The notes beneath the pieces were generated by a model that saw only the letters and a list, made by a program, of their open reading frames with translations, was not told the DNA's origin and did no database searches. Below are positions 53,065 to 62,290 of a stretch of DNA of 64,000 nt, piece after piece (the stretch's first letter is position 1; every line of letters starts with the position of its first letter). Origin of the DNA: Streptomyces violascens (GTDB lineage Bacteria; Actinomycetota; Actinomycetes; Streptomycetales; Streptomycetaceae); contig NZ_BMUA01000003.1 in NCBI RefSeq assembly GCF_014649955.1, positions 513,864-577,863 of the forward strand. Direction: 5' to 3'. The position numbers and the translations under genes were made by a program.

Positions 53065-55302
53065 GTGATCCGCGCCCTGACCGGATACTCCACCCGCCAC
53101 CCCTGGAAGGTGATCGCCCTCTGGGCCGTCCTGGGGCTCGCCCTGATCGCCCTCGCCCCGACCCTGTTCGCCCGTGTCACCCAGAACCAGACCGGCAACT
53201 TCCTGCCCCGCAGCTACGATTCCGCCGCCGCCCTGCGCATAGCCGAGGAGCGGTTCGGGGTGGATCCGGACACCACCACCGTGACCGTCCTCGTCGGGCG
53301 GGCCGACGGCCGGCCCCTCGGTGCCGCCGACCAGAAGCGCGTCGAGGCCGAGGCGGCGAAGCTCGGCGGGCGGCGGGTCGTCATGCCGAGGGAGGACGAC
53401 GCGCCGAAGTTCCTGGTCCCGGACCGCTCGCAGACACCCCGCATCGCCCCGGCGATGACCGCGCCGGACCGGAGCTTCGAGCTGCTCTCCGTCGAGCTGA
53501 ACGGGAACCCCTCGGACACCGGCGTGCAGGGCGTCTACCGGGCCTTCCGGGACGCCGCCCGGACGCAGTTCGCCGAGGCGGGGATGCGTACGGGCTTCAC
53601 GGGTGCGCTCGCCGAGACCGTGGACACCACCGACGCCAACAAGACCGCCACGACGGTCGGCGGCGCTCTCCTGACGGGGCTCATCGTCCTGCTGAACGTG
53701 CTGGTGTTCCGCAGCGTGCTCGCGGCGATCCTGCCGCTGCTCGCGGTCGCGGTCATCGGCGGCGCGGCGGCGGGCGCCGTCGCGGTGGCCGCGATGCTCA
53801 CCGGGCTCAAGCTCGACGCGAGCACCCCGGGCCTGATCAACGTGGTCCTGCTCGGCATCGGCATCGACTACCTGCTGTTCCTGCTGTTCCGCTTCCGCGA
53901 GCAACTCCGGTCCCAGCCAGAGCAGTTGGCACGCGAGGCGGCCGCGCAGGTGTGTGCCCGGGTGGGCACCGCGATCACGTCGGCGGCGCTGACGATCGTG
54001 GCCGCGTTCGCCACCCTGGGTGTGGCGACGTTCGGGCAGTTCCGCTCGCTCGGCCCGGCGATCGCCGTGGCGGTCCTGGTCATGCTGTTCGGCAGCCTCA
54101 CCCTGATGCCGGCGCTGCTCGCGGCCGCCGGGCGCAAGATGTTCTGGCCGTCCCGGTCGCTGCGCCGCGAGCCGCGCGAGGGACAGGCCGCCCGCCTGGG
54201 CGCGCTGGTCACGCGGCGCCCGCTGCTGATGCTGACCGCGTCCGTCGCCCTGCTCGCCGCGCTGGCCGCCGGCCTGATCGGCATCCGCATGGACTACGGG
54301 CAGGGCGGCGGCTCGGGCGACAGGACCGCGGCCGCGGCCACCGCCGCCGAGATCTCCCGCGCGCTGCCGGCCGGCGTCTCGGACCCGACCAGCGTGTACG
54401 TCACCGCCAAGGACGACGGGCCCCTCACCACCGCCCGCCTCGACGGCCTTTCCCGCGCGCTCACCCAGGTCAAGGGCGTGGGCCAGGTCGCGCCGACCGT
54501 ACTCGACAAGGACCACCGGGCCGCCCGCATCGACCTCTACCCGACCGCCGACCCGCAGAGCCGCGAGGCCCGCGACCTGGCCTCCGGGCCGATCCGGGAC
54601 GCGGTCGCCCGGCACACGCCCGCCGGGACGACGGCCCACGTCGGCGGAACGCCCGCGATCATCGCCGACATCTCGACCGCCGTCGACCACGACCTCAGGA
54701 TCGTGTTCCCCGTCGCGGCCGCGCTGATCGGGCTGATCCTGCTGCTGCTCCTGCGCAGCCTGCTCGCCCCCGCGATCCTGATGATCTCGGTCGGGCTCGG
54801 CTTCGCCGCCACCCTCGGCGCCGCGACCCTGCTGTTCCAGCACGCCCTCGGAAAACCGGGCGTGAGCTTCACGCTCCCCCTGGTCCTCTTCCTGTTCGTC
54901 GTGGCGCTCGGCACCGACTACAACATCCTGATCACCGACCGGATCCGGGAGGAGATGCGCCGCCCGGGCCCCGCCCGCGCCGCCGTGGCCCGCGCCGTAC
55001 GCCACACGGCACCGGCCGTCGCGACGGCCGGCCTGGTGCTCGCCGGCTCGTTCGCGAGCCTCGCCACGACGCCGGGCAGAGAGCAGGTCGCCTTCGCGAT
55101 GGCGCTGGGCATCATGCTCTCCGCGCTGGTCCTGTCCCTGGTACTGGTCCCGTCCCTGGCCGCACTACTGGGCCGCTCCCTCTGGTGGCCGGTCCGCCCG
55201 GTCCCGCAGGGGTTCAAGGGGCGAGGGGCTGCGACATATGCGGCTCCGCCGCGTGGGCGCGCCCAGCCGCCCACCACCCACACCCAACAACCAACCCACT
55301 GA
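53065..55302 (+). CDS. MMPL-family (RND-type) membrane exporter
   Basis: A 745-residue transporter with two MMPL halves: TM1 (WKVIALWAVLGLALIAL), a large external domain, five TMs including GIGIDYLLFLLFRFRE, then a second external domain and TMs including LFVVALGTDYNILITDRIREEMR (the conserved GxDYN). MMPL proteins export lipids or drugs. The GTG start follows GGAGGA closely. The last roughly 30 residues (RGAATYAAPPRGRAQPP onward) are translated from a GC-rich intergenic repeat and are probably not functional. The neighbouring two-component system likely controls it. Confidence 0.92.
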   Translation: MIRALTGYSTRHPWKVIALWAVLGLALIALAPTLFARVTQNQTGNFLPRSYDSAAALRIAEERFGVDPDTTTVTVLVGRADGRPLGAADQKRVEAEAAKLGGRRVVMPREDDAPKFLVPDRSQTPRIAPAMTAPDRSFELLSVELNGNPSDTGVQGVYRAFRDAARTQFAEAGMRTGFTGALAETVDTTDANKTATTVGGALLTGLIVLLNVLVFRSVLAAILPLLAVAVIGGAAAGAVAVAAMLTGLKLDASTPGLINVVLLGIGIDYLLFLLFRFREQLRSQPEQLAREAAAQVCARVGTAITSAALTIVAAFATLGVATFGQFRSLGPAIAVAVLVMLFGSLTLMPALLAAAGRKMFWPSRSLRREPREGQAARLGALVTRRPLLMLTASVALLAALAAGLIGIRMDYGQGGGSGDRTAAAATAAEISRALPAGVSDPTSVYVTAKDDGPLTTARLDGLSRALTQVKGVGQVAPTVLDKDHRAARIDLYPTADPQSREARDLASGPIRDAVARHTPAGTTAHVGGTPAIIADISTAVDHDLRIVFPVAAALIGLILLLLLRSLLAPAILMISVGLGFAATLGAATLLFQHALGKPGVSFTLPLVLFLFVVALGTDYNILITDRIREEMRRPGPARAAVARAVRHTAPAVATAGLVLAGSFASLATTPGREQVAFAMALGIMLSALVLSLVLVPSLAALLGRSLWWPVRPVPQGFKGRGAATYAAPPRGRAQPPTTHTQQPTH

Positions 55303-55330
55303 GGAGCGCGGGGAACTACGCAAACCCACC
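55218..55330. repeat. GC-rich repeat copy 5, overlapping the 3' end of the MMPL gene
   Basis: GCGGCTCCGCCGCGTGGGCGC and GAGCGCGGGGAACTACGCAAAC match modules of the other intergenic repeats. This copy begins inside the coding sequence, so the transporter's stop codon lies in the repeat, and the gap before the kinase gene is the remainder. Confidence 0.6.
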
Positions 55331-55394
55331 CCCCACCCCCGGAGGGCCCCCGCACTATCCTCACCCCGTCAAAGCCAACAAAGCGGGGGGAACC

Positions 55395-56984
55395 GTGGAC
55401 CGCACTCAGCGGTTGGGTCCGGGCGACCCGGAGCGAATAGGCACCTACCGCCTGCTGGCCCGCCTGGGCGCAGGCGGCATGGGCCAGGTCTACCTGGCCC
55501 GCTCGGACCGGGGCCGTACCGTCGCCGTCAAGCTGGTCCGGCCCGACCTCGCCGAGCAGGACGAGTTCCGGGGCCGGTTCCGCCAGGAAGTCATCGCCGC
55601 GCGCCGGGTCGGCGGACAGTGGACCGCGCCGGTCCTGGACGCGGACACCGAGGCACCGGTGCCGTGGGTCGCCACCGGATACGTCGCGGGCCCCTCCCTC
55701 CAGTCCGTGGTGGCGGGCCCGCACGGCCCGCTGCCGGAGCATTCCGTACGGGTCCTGGCGCGGGGCCTGGCCCACGCGCTCAAGGACATCCACGCGGCCG
55801 GCCTCGTCCACCGCGACCTGAAGCCCTCCAACGTCCTGATCACCATCGACGGCCCCCGCGTCATCGACTTCGGCATCGCCCGCGCCCTGGAGACCAGCGC
55901 CGAGGCCGGCCTGACCCGCACGGGCGCGCTGGTCGGCTCGCCCGGCTTCATGGCCCCCGAGCAGGTGCGCGGCGACCGGATCACCCCGGCCTGCGACGTG
56001 TTCTGCCTCGGCTCGGTCCTGTCGTACGCGGCGAGCGGCAGGCTGCCGTTCGGGGAGGCGTCGAGCGGGGTGCACGCGCTGATGTTCCGCATCGCGCAGG
56101 AGCCCCCGGACCTCGACGGCGTACCGGAGTCCCTCCAGGAGCTGATCGGCGACTGCCTGCACAAGGACCCGTCGGCCCGTCCCACCCTGGACCGCATCCT
56201 GGAACGCGTCCGCGAGGACACCGCCGACCCGTGGCTGCCGGCGCCCCTGGTGGCCCAACTGGGCAGCCATGCCGTGCAGTTGCTCGACATAGAGAACCCG
56301 GGCGGCACCGAAGTGACCCCGGATCCGCACAAGGCCCCGACCCAGCTCGGGTCCCCGTCGTACCCGCCCCCCCTCCCGCCCCCGCCCTTCGACCCGTACT
56401 ACTCCCCCTCCCCGGAGCCCCCGCCGGCCCGCAGCGCCAAGTCGACGGCGGCGCTGATAGCGGTGGCACTGGTGGTGGCGGTGGGCGCGGGCGGCTCGGT
56501 GTACGCGTTCATGAGCGGCGGCGAGCAGCAGGGCGGCACAACAGCCACCAACTCCCCTTCCCCATCGGCCAGTTCCACGAATTCCGGGGACGTGAGCTCG
56601 GACGGCACGGGTACGACCACACCCCCCGCCCCCGTGGACGGCGTACCGCAGCCCTACATAGGCAGCTGGTCCGCGGTGATCCCGAGCAACTCAGGTGACA
56701 ACACACGTCACTTGGTGGTCCGGGCGGGCAGGGCGGGCGACAAGGTTCTCACCCTGACGGCCGACGGCGAGGGCTACCACTGCATCTTCGAGGCCCGCCT
56801 CACCGGCGCCCCCGCCTCGGCCGACGCCCCGCTCCAGATCGGCCCGTCCGCGGTGGCGCCGGGCTCGACAGGCGCCTGCAACCCGGGCAAGCCCAGCACC
56901 GTGACCCTGATGCCGGACGGCCGCCTGCACCGCCAGACGGTGGGGACGGGGGAGTTCCTCGACTACACGAGGGTGGGTGACTGA
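55395..56984 (+). CDS. membrane Ser/Thr protein kinase (PknB-like)
   Basis: A 529-residue Hanks-type kinase. The P-loop is LGAGGMGQVYLA, ATP lysine Lys46 in VAVKLV, catalytic HRDLKPSNVL (Asp141), DFG at 158-160, and GSPGFMAPEQ activation segment. A Pro-rich juxtamembrane region precedes one TM (residues about 351-372) and a C-terminal extracellular Ser/Thr-linker plus an unrecognised domain with two Cys (EGYHCIFEA; TGACNPG). The external part may sense an envelope signal. The GTG start has a GGGGGG site. Confidence 0.92.
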   Translation: MDRTQRLGPGDPERIGTYRLLARLGAGGMGQVYLARSDRGRTVAVKLVRPDLAEQDEFRGRFRQEVIAARRVGGQWTAPVLDADTEAPVPWVATGYVAGPSLQSVVAGPHGPLPEHSVRVLARGLAHALKDIHAAGLVHRDLKPSNVLITIDGPRVIDFGIARALETSAEAGLTRTGALVGSPGFMAPEQVRGDRITPACDVFCLGSVLSYAASGRLPFGEASSGVHALMFRIAQEPPDLDGVPESLQELIGDCLHKDPSARPTLDRILERVREDTADPWLPAPLVAQLGSHAVQLLDIENPGGTEVTPDPHKAPTQLGSPSYPPPLPPPPFDPYYSPSPEPPPARSAKSTAALIAVALVVAVGAGGSVYAFMSGGEQQGGTTATNSPSPSASSTNSGDVSSDGTGTTTPPAPVDGVPQPYIGSWSAVIPSNSGDNTRHLVVRAGRAGDKVLTLTADGEGYHCIFEARLTGAPASADAPLQIGPSAVAPGSTGACNPGKPSTVTLMPDGRLHRQTVGTGEFLDYTRVGD

Positions 56985-57200
56985 ACCCCACGGGAACCCG
57001 GATGCCTTGCCGGATCCAGCGACTTCCCTCCCATGGGCGGAATCCGGCCGGGATTTCGTACGGCGTGAGGGATGCGCGGCGCCGGGGTGTGAGCCACTCT
57101 GGGAGCGACCTTGAGGTGTCCATGAGGCAGGCGCCGTCACCACCCCGGTCGGCGAAGGTTCGCGCGGACCGCAGCACACCCCGAAGGGGGCGATCAGCGC

Positions 57201-58466
57201 ATGACCAGGCCTGAGAGCGCGGGATACGACTACGACGTCGTGATCGGCGGAGCCGGCCTCGCGGGCAGTGCCGCCGCGATCCTGCTGGCCCGGCGCGGTG
57301 CCCGCGTCGCGTTGCTGGAACGCCGCGCGGACCCCGAGGCGTACAAGGCACTGTGCACCCACTCCATCACGGCCAACGCCTACCCGGTCCTCGACGAACT
57401 CGGCCTCGTCCCGGCCCTGGAGGAGGCGGGCGCCGTCCGCAACACGGCGCGCTGGTACACCCGTTGGGGCTGGATCGAGCCGAGGCCCGCGCCGGCCGGC
57501 CCGGAGCTGCCGTACGCGTACAACGTCCGGCGCAGCACCCTCGACCCGCTGATCAGAACCCGTGCGGCGGACACCCCGGGGGTCGATCTGCTCCCGGGTC
57601 ACCAGGTGACGGGGCTGGTCGGGGAAGCAGGGCGGACCGTGGGGGTGCGCGCCTCGACGCCGCAGGGCGAGCGCGAGATCCGCGCCCGCCTGGTGGTCGG
57701 CGCCGACGGCAAGGACTCGGCGGTGGCGAAGTTCGCGGGGTCACCCACCCGGAGTCACGAGAACGCGCGGTTCGGCTATCTCGCGCACTTCCGCGGCCTT
57801 CCACTGCACGGCGGGATCGGTCAGGCCTGGTTCCTCGAACCCGACATGGCGTACGCGTTCCCGAACGACGACGGGGTGACGGTCATGGCGGTGCTCCCGG
57901 AGAAGAAGCGGCTGCCGGCGTTCCGGGAGGACCTGGAGGGCAGCTTCCTCTCCTTCATCCGCGCTCTGCCCGAAGCACCGCCCATCGACTCCGCCGAGCG
58001 CATCACGAAGATCACCGGAACGGTCAACTACCCGCTGCACAGCCGCAGACCGACCGCACCGGGCCTCGCCCTCATCGGCGACGCCGCCCTGACCAGCGAC
58101 CCCCTGTGGGGCGTGGGCTGCGGGTGGGCCCTGCAGTCCGCACAGTGGCTGACAGACGCCGTCGCCGCGTCCGCCACCGGCCGGGGCGACCTGGACAGAT
58201 CACTCGCGTCGTACGCCCGCGAACACCGCCGCCGCCTGCGAGGCCACCACTACCTGGCCGCCGACTACGCCCGGGCCCGCCCGTTCAACCCCGTGGAGCG
58301 CCTGATGTTCTCGGCGGCAGCCCGCGACGAATCCCTGGCCCGCCACATGCACCTGTTCGCCTCCCGCCTGATAGGCCCCCGCCAATTCCTGAACCCGGCG
58401 GCACTGGCGCGGGCAGCGGCGGTCAACATCGGGCATGGCAGGGGAGTTGCGCGGCGGGGGCGTTGA
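57201..58466 (+). CDS. geranylgeranyl reductase-like FAD-dependent oxidoreductase
   Basis: A 421-residue flavoprotein of the geranylgeranyl-reductase/PHBH superfamily. The Rossmann motif VVIGGAGLAGSAAAILLARRGARVALLER is followed by the DG motif VVGADGKDSAVAKFAG and the FAD-distal LALIGDAALTSDPLWGVGCGWALQSA. Substrates of the group are polyprenyl or aromatic compounds; none can be chosen here. AGGGGG lies upstream of the ATG. It has no obvious partner genes. Confidence 0.85.
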   Translation: MTRPESAGYDYDVVIGGAGLAGSAAAILLARRGARVALLERRADPEAYKALCTHSITANAYPVLDELGLVPALEEAGAVRNTARWYTRWGWIEPRPAPAGPELPYAYNVRRSTLDPLIRTRAADTPGVDLLPGHQVTGLVGEAGRTVGVRASTPQGEREIRARLVVGADGKDSAVAKFAGSPTRSHENARFGYLAHFRGLPLHGGIGQAWFLEPDMAYAFPNDDGVTVMAVLPEKKRLPAFREDLEGSFLSFIRALPEAPPIDSAERITKITGTVNYPLHSRRPTAPGLALIGDAALTSDPLWGVGCGWALQSAQWLTDAVAASATGRGDLDRSLASYAREHRRRLRGHHYLAADYARARPFNPVERLMFSAAARDESLARHMHLFASRLIGPRQFLNPAALARAAAVNIGHGRGVARRGR

Positions 58467-58623
58467 GTGGGGGAGCCACCCCTCCTCGGCGGGTTCCCCG
58501 ACTCCCCGAGGGGGGCGGTTGAGGCGTGTTGAGCCAAGCCGCATGAACTCGGGCACCTCCCTCCAGCCGCTCTGCCACCGGCCGGGCTGGTGCCCACGCG
58601 CTCGAAGCTGAAAGCCTCCCCAC

Positions 58624-59463
58624 ATGCGTCCCGTTCCCACCTGCATCCTCACCAGCGCCGATGCCCCTCGGGCCACGGACGGCCACGATCTCGACCGGTA
58701 CGTCCAGATCGGCTCGCTGACCAAGCCCCTCACCGCCACCGTGCTGACGCGCCTCGTCGAGGCCGGGGAGCTCCAACTCGACGACTCCATCGAGCAGCTC
58801 CTGCCCGCGCCGCCCGGCACCGGCATCACCCTGCGCCACCTCGCCGCCCACACCTCGGGCCTGCCCCGCCTGCCACCGCACCTGCACCGACGGGACCCGT
58901 ACGCCCCCTTCGACACCCAGGCCCTGGACACGCTCGTACGGCGACTCGACACGCTCCCGAACACCGCCCCGGGGGACACCGAGGAGTACTCCAATCTCGG
59001 TTACGCCGTCCTGGGGGCGGCGCTCACCTCCGCGACGGGCCGGTCGTACGAGGAACTCCTTGAGCACCACGTCCTGGCCCCGCTCGGCATAACCGAGATA
59101 TCGGTGAGCCCGCCGCCGCATCTGCGACTGCACCGGACCGGCATGTTCGGCCGCCCGGTCCGCCCCTGGACCATGGACGGCGCCATCCTGCCCGCGGGCG
59201 GCCTGTGGGCCACCCCCCGCGCCGCCGCCCGCCTCACCGTGGCCCTGCTCGTCGAGCGGCAGCTGGGCGAACCCACACCGTTCTGGCAGACCGCGGGCCC
59301 CCTCCGCTGGCACAACGGTGCCACCCGCGACGCCTCCGTCTTCACCGGTGCCCTCCCCGACGGCACCTGGGTCCTGGTCCACCGCCTCTCCGGAGACGCC
59401 GAGCAGACCGACGAAATCGGGATCGAACGGCTGCGGAACATCGCGGAGCGGCAAGGGAGTTGA
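58624..59463 (+). CDS. beta-lactamase-like serine hydrolase (short)
   Basis: A 279-residue member of the class C beta-lactamase/penicillin-binding-like family. The nucleophile motif is SLTK (Ser31, Lys34), the second is YSN (Tyr121, Asn123), and RWHNGA is the likely third (HxG/KTG-equivalent). The SxxK motif is unusually near the N-terminus and the length is short for the family, so a 5' truncation or compact form is possible; no ribosome binding site is clear. The substrate may be a peptide or ester. Confidence 0.8.
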   Translation: MRPVPTCILTSADAPRATDGHDLDRYVQIGSLTKPLTATVLTRLVEAGELQLDDSIEQLLPAPPGTGITLRHLAAHTSGLPRLPPHLHRRDPYAPFDTQALDTLVRRLDTLPNTAPGDTEEYSNLGYAVLGAALTSATGRSYEELLEHHVLAPLGITEISVSPPPHLRLHRTGMFGRPVRPWTMDGAILPAGGLWATPRAAARLTVALLVERQLGEPTPFWQTAGPLRWHNGATRDASVFTGALPDGTWVLVHRLSGDAEQTDEIGIERLRNIAERQGS

Positions 59464-59491
59464 GCGTTCGCGTGGCTGCACTCGCCCCGTC

Positions 59492-60073
59492 CTACGGGTG
59501 ATAGAGCTCCCGCGCGCGAACGGAATCTACGGGCCCGCCCTGGTCCAGGCGCAGGAAATGGTCCAGCTGCCATTCCTGCGACTTGGCGGCCTGGCGGTTG
59601 GTGGTGGTCACCCAGGGCGGGTAGACGCGAAAGGCCCGCTTCCCGCCGGCACCGTTCACCGATACGACGCCGTGCCGGCGAAGCGCGTCCACGGAAAAGA
59701 CGAACTGGCCGAAGTGGTGACGGTCATGGTCATGATCACGGCAACTGATGACGAAGAGGTCTACGGGGTCCGCCGCGTCGAACGGCTCGATGGGCCCACC
59801 CGGAGACCTCTTCCATGCGGTGACGAACTGGCCGACCTTGGTGGGAGTCGTCTTGGCCACGCGGAACCGGACGGCGAGACCGTCCAGGGTGAATTCGTGG
59901 GCGGCGTACTCGGCGCTCTCGGATTCGGGAACCGGCTGCGAGCAGATGAATCCGCAAGGGTCGTAGACGAGCTCTTTCGCCGCGAGCAGATCAGTGTGGG
60001 TGGAAGTGGTGTCCGACCACGGTACGAGTCCGATGGGGTGTGGATCGGATGAGTACTCGTGGTTCGTCGTCAT
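59492..60073 (-). CDS. MepB-family protein
   Basis: A 193-residue protein that resembles the MepB family (a domain found beside the MepA/MepR genes of Staphylococcus). It contains ESAEYAAHEFTLDGLAVRFRVAKTTPTKVGQFVTAWKRS and FGQFVFSVDALRRHGVVSVNG, followed by FRVYPPWVTT. The activity is not known. It starts with an ATG and stands alone, convergent with the hydrolase gene. Confidence 0.78.
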   Translation of the reverse strand: MTTNHEYSSDPHPIGLVPWSDTTSTHTDLLAAKELVYDPCGFICSQPVPESESAEYAAHEFTLDGLAVRFRVAKTTPTKVGQFVTAWKRSPGGPIEPFDAADPVDLFVISCRDHDHDRHHFGQFVFSVDALRRHGVVSVNGAGGKRAFRVYPPWVTTTNRQAAKSQEWQLDHFLRLDQGGPVDSVRARELYHP

Positions 60074-60205
60074 CCGTCCACCCTGTCACAGAGGAATGCG
60101 CGCGGCCGACCCGGCGAATACCGATGCCGCTGCCGGCGGTGCGCCACGAGCGGGGCGGGCGTCGCTCGTGGCCTCTGGTCCACCGCTCGTGCGGTCCCTT
60201 ACCAC

Positions 60206-60685
60206 TCACGCCCATCGGTCACCGGAATCACCCGCCTCGTGGAGCCGCCACACCACCGAGTTCAGCAGCGGCGTGTGCACGAACCGGCCCGGGCCCGAGG
60301 GCACGCACCGCCACGACAGTGGCCACGTGTGCCCGCACAGCGCAGGGACCGGTACGTAACTGACCTTCCCTGGACCCGAGTTGAACGGTACCGCCAGCTC
60401 CGGCCACGGCCTGTGGGACGTGCTGCGCGGCGGCACCAGGAAGTACACCGGCCTCCGCCCCGCCGCGTCCGCGACGATGGGCCCCGGGTCGCCCCCGGTC
60501 AGCTCCTCCATCAGGTCCGCCACGCAACGCCCCGCATCCCCCTCGATCCGTACGGCGTCGAATTGCACGCCCGCCTTTCTCAGATGGAACCCGGAGAGCG
60601 GAATCCAGTCCAGGTTTACCTCGCCGATTTGCGTATCCACGAGGACAGTTTCGGCCCGTCCCGCTAGCGTTTTCCATGGCCTCAT
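60206..60685 (-). CDS. protein of unknown function divergent from an XRE regulator
   Basis: A 159-residue protein from the ATG at 60685, rich in beta-strand-like segments: VNLDWIPLSGFHLRKAGVQFDAVRIEG, RPVYFLVPPRSTSHRPW, GKVSYVPVPALCGHTWPLSWRC. I recognise it only as a type often found next to XRE/DUF397 pairs in Streptomyces. No catalytic motif is clear. It is divergent from the XRE gene with 111 bp between, so they may share control. Confidence 0.6.
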   Translation of the reverse strand: MRPWKTLAGRAETVLVDTQIGEVNLDWIPLSGFHLRKAGVQFDAVRIEGDAGRCVADLMEELTGGDPGPIVADAAGRRPVYFLVPPRSTSHRPWPELAVPFNSGPGKVSYVPVPALCGHTWPLSWRCVPSGPGRFVHTPLLNSVVWRLHEAGDSGDRWA

Positions 60686-60796
60686 GGGGACCGTCGGGGA
60701 GCCATTGACCAGCCCCAACTGCCTTTGAGGCGAGTCGAATTCGGCGGGGTTGAGTTGTGACCGGTTGAGACCGGTTGAGTCGGAGCGTGATCGCAT

Positions 60797-61633
60797 ATGG
60801 CACGAGCGGAAAACAAGGTGACGGCAGGACCGACAGCGCAGATGGTGGCCAATCTGGCCCGCAAATTGCGCGTACGGAAGGGGTGGACGCAGGAGCAATT
60901 GGGAAGCGAACTCGGCTTCTCCGGCGCGGCCGTCAGCGCGATGGAGACGCTGGCGCAGCCGGCGTCCGACGACATGCTGGTTCAGCTGGAGCGGGTCCTC
61001 GGGGATGGGATGGACATCTTCGAGGATGCGCGGGTTCCGGTGCGGCTGGAGAAGTTCCCTGAGCAGTTCAAGGACTACTCCCTACTGGAGCAGCAGGCCC
61101 TGGTGCTGCGGCTGTACGCGACCCTCGTCATCCACGGCCTCTTCCAGACGGAGGAGTACGCACGGGCACTGATCGGTGGCGGCTACCCGCCCCTTCCCGA
61201 GCAGCGGGTCGAGGAACTGGTCGAGGCGCGGATGGCACGCAGGGCCCTCTTCGACCGGACGCCGGTCGCGCTGATCGAGGTGGTACTGGAGGAGTCGGTG
61301 CTGCGGAGGGCGATCGGCAGCAAGGAGGTCATGCGCGGCCAGATGCTGCATCTCGCGGAGTGCGCACGGCGGCGTAACGTGACGTTCCAAGTACTGCCGA
61401 TGGAATGCGGGTTGAGTGGTGAGCACGCGGGTGCTCGCGGGGGCATGACACTGGCCGAAACCCCGGAACACGACCACCTGGTTTACCTGGAGCCTCAGGA
61501 CGAAAGCCTCCTGATCTCTGCTCCCGCAAAGGTGAGTACGTATGCCCAGCGCTATGCGAAGATCCGAGCACAGGCCTTGGATCCTCGCGCATCACTGGGC
61601 CTCATCGAGGAGTTGGCGGGAGAGCACAGATGA
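60797..61633 (+). CDS. XRE-family HTH regulator (DUF5753)
   Basis: A 278-residue protein: HTH RKLRVRKGWTQEQLGSELGFSGAAVSAMET (about residues 22-51), then the DUF5753 domain (LLEQQALVLRLYATLVIHGLFQTEEYARAL; RRNVTFQVLPMECGLSGEHAG). Such regulators are abundant in Streptomyces, usually with a DUF397 partner as here, and include BldD-pathway and bacteriocin-like toxin-antitoxin candidates. The DUF397 start overlaps its stop (ATGA). Confidence 0.92.
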   Translation: MARAENKVTAGPTAQMVANLARKLRVRKGWTQEQLGSELGFSGAAVSAMETLAQPASDDMLVQLERVLGDGMDIFEDARVPVRLEKFPEQFKDYSLLEQQALVLRLYATLVIHGLFQTEEYARALIGGGYPPLPEQRVEELVEARMARRALFDRTPVALIEVVLEESVLRRAIGSKEVMRGQMLHLAECARRRNVTFQVLPMECGLSGEHAGARGGMTLAETPEHDHLVYLEPQDESLLISAPAKVSTYAQRYAKIRAQALDPRASLGLIEELAGEHR

Positions 61634-61881
61634 GCAGCACCCTGCGGTGGTTCAAGTCCAGCTACAGCAGCGACAGCGGCGGCGAGTGCGTCGAGGTGGC
61701 CGTTGCCTGGCGCAAGTCCTCCTACAGCGACAGTGGCGGTGGCGACTGCGTAGAGGTGGCCACCTGCGCGCAGGCCGTCCACGTGCGGGACTCGAAAGTG
61801 GCGGACGGCCCCTCGTTCTCCATAGCAGCGCACGCGTGGACCGCATTCCTGGAATGGGACGGGGCAGCCCCCCTCGCCTGA
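61630..61881 (+). CDS. DUF397 protein with a duplicated N-terminal motif
   Basis: An 83-residue DUF397 protein. The family core is WRKSSYSDSGGGDCVEVA followed by VHVRDSKVADGPSFSI and AWTAFL. Unusually the core occurs twice: WFKSSYSSDSGGECVEVA (about 7-24) and again at about 27-44. DUF397 proteins are small partners of XRE/DUF5753 regulators. The coupling to the XRE gene is by ATGA overlap. Confidence 0.9.
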   Translation: MSSTLRWFKSSYSSDSGGECVEVAVAWRKSSYSDSGGGDCVEVATCAQAVHVRDSKVADGPSFSIAAHAWTAFLEWDGAAPLA

Positions 61882-61954
61882 GGGGTGCCAGGCACGCCTG
61901 GACGACCCGGCGTGTGGGAGCGGGCCACCCTCACCGGAGGGCGCCGCACAGCGC

Positions 61955-61987
61955 GCTCTGCTCGTACGCGTCCAGTACGAGCAGAGC
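61955..61987 (+). terminator. perfect 13-bp hairpin after DUF397
   Basis: GCTCTGCTCGTAC (61955-61967) and GTACGAGCAGAGC (61975-61987) form a perfect 13-bp stem with a seven-base loop, 73 bp after the DUF397 stop. It is the strongest hairpin in this part of the window and likely ends the XRE-DUF397 transcript. Confidence 0.78.
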
Positions 61988-62046
61988 CGCTCCGAGCCGG
62001 CCCGCTCCCTGGCGCGCAGGACAAGCTGGGCCTCTTCCATGTCACC

Positions 62047-62290
62047 ATGCCGTGGGGATCACCGATATTCGACGGCAACGGGGATGACGGCGGCCTCACG
62101 AACGCGGTCCTCGACGACCCGTGGATCCACCAGCTCGGCGACGTCACGCATGCCTTGGACGCTTCCAACAAGCGCGTCAAGCTCCCGCACGGCTCCGGCG
62201 ACGGACACAGCTTCCCGTTCCTGCCGCCGCTGATCCGTCTCCCCATCCTCGTCCCCGTCGCGTACCGGGTCCCGGATCCCGGATCCGAGC
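62047..62290 (+). pseudogene. possible 5' part of a frameshifted gene
   Basis: From the ATG at 62047 this frame has good G/C third-position bias and gives a coherent N-terminus (MPWGSPIFDGNGDDGGL then DDPWIHQLGDVTHALDASNK). After about 62290 the codon bias moves to the frame of the next ORF while this frame becomes Arg-rich nonsense-like sequence. A single indel between 62234 and 62300 would join both into one protein of about 255 residues. A separate small gene is the alternative. Confidence 0.4.

Noticed and set aside
52312..55005. 897-residue minus-strand open frame
   Set aside because: Antisense to the MMPL transporter, no domain pattern, Gly/Arg/Asp-rich shadow.
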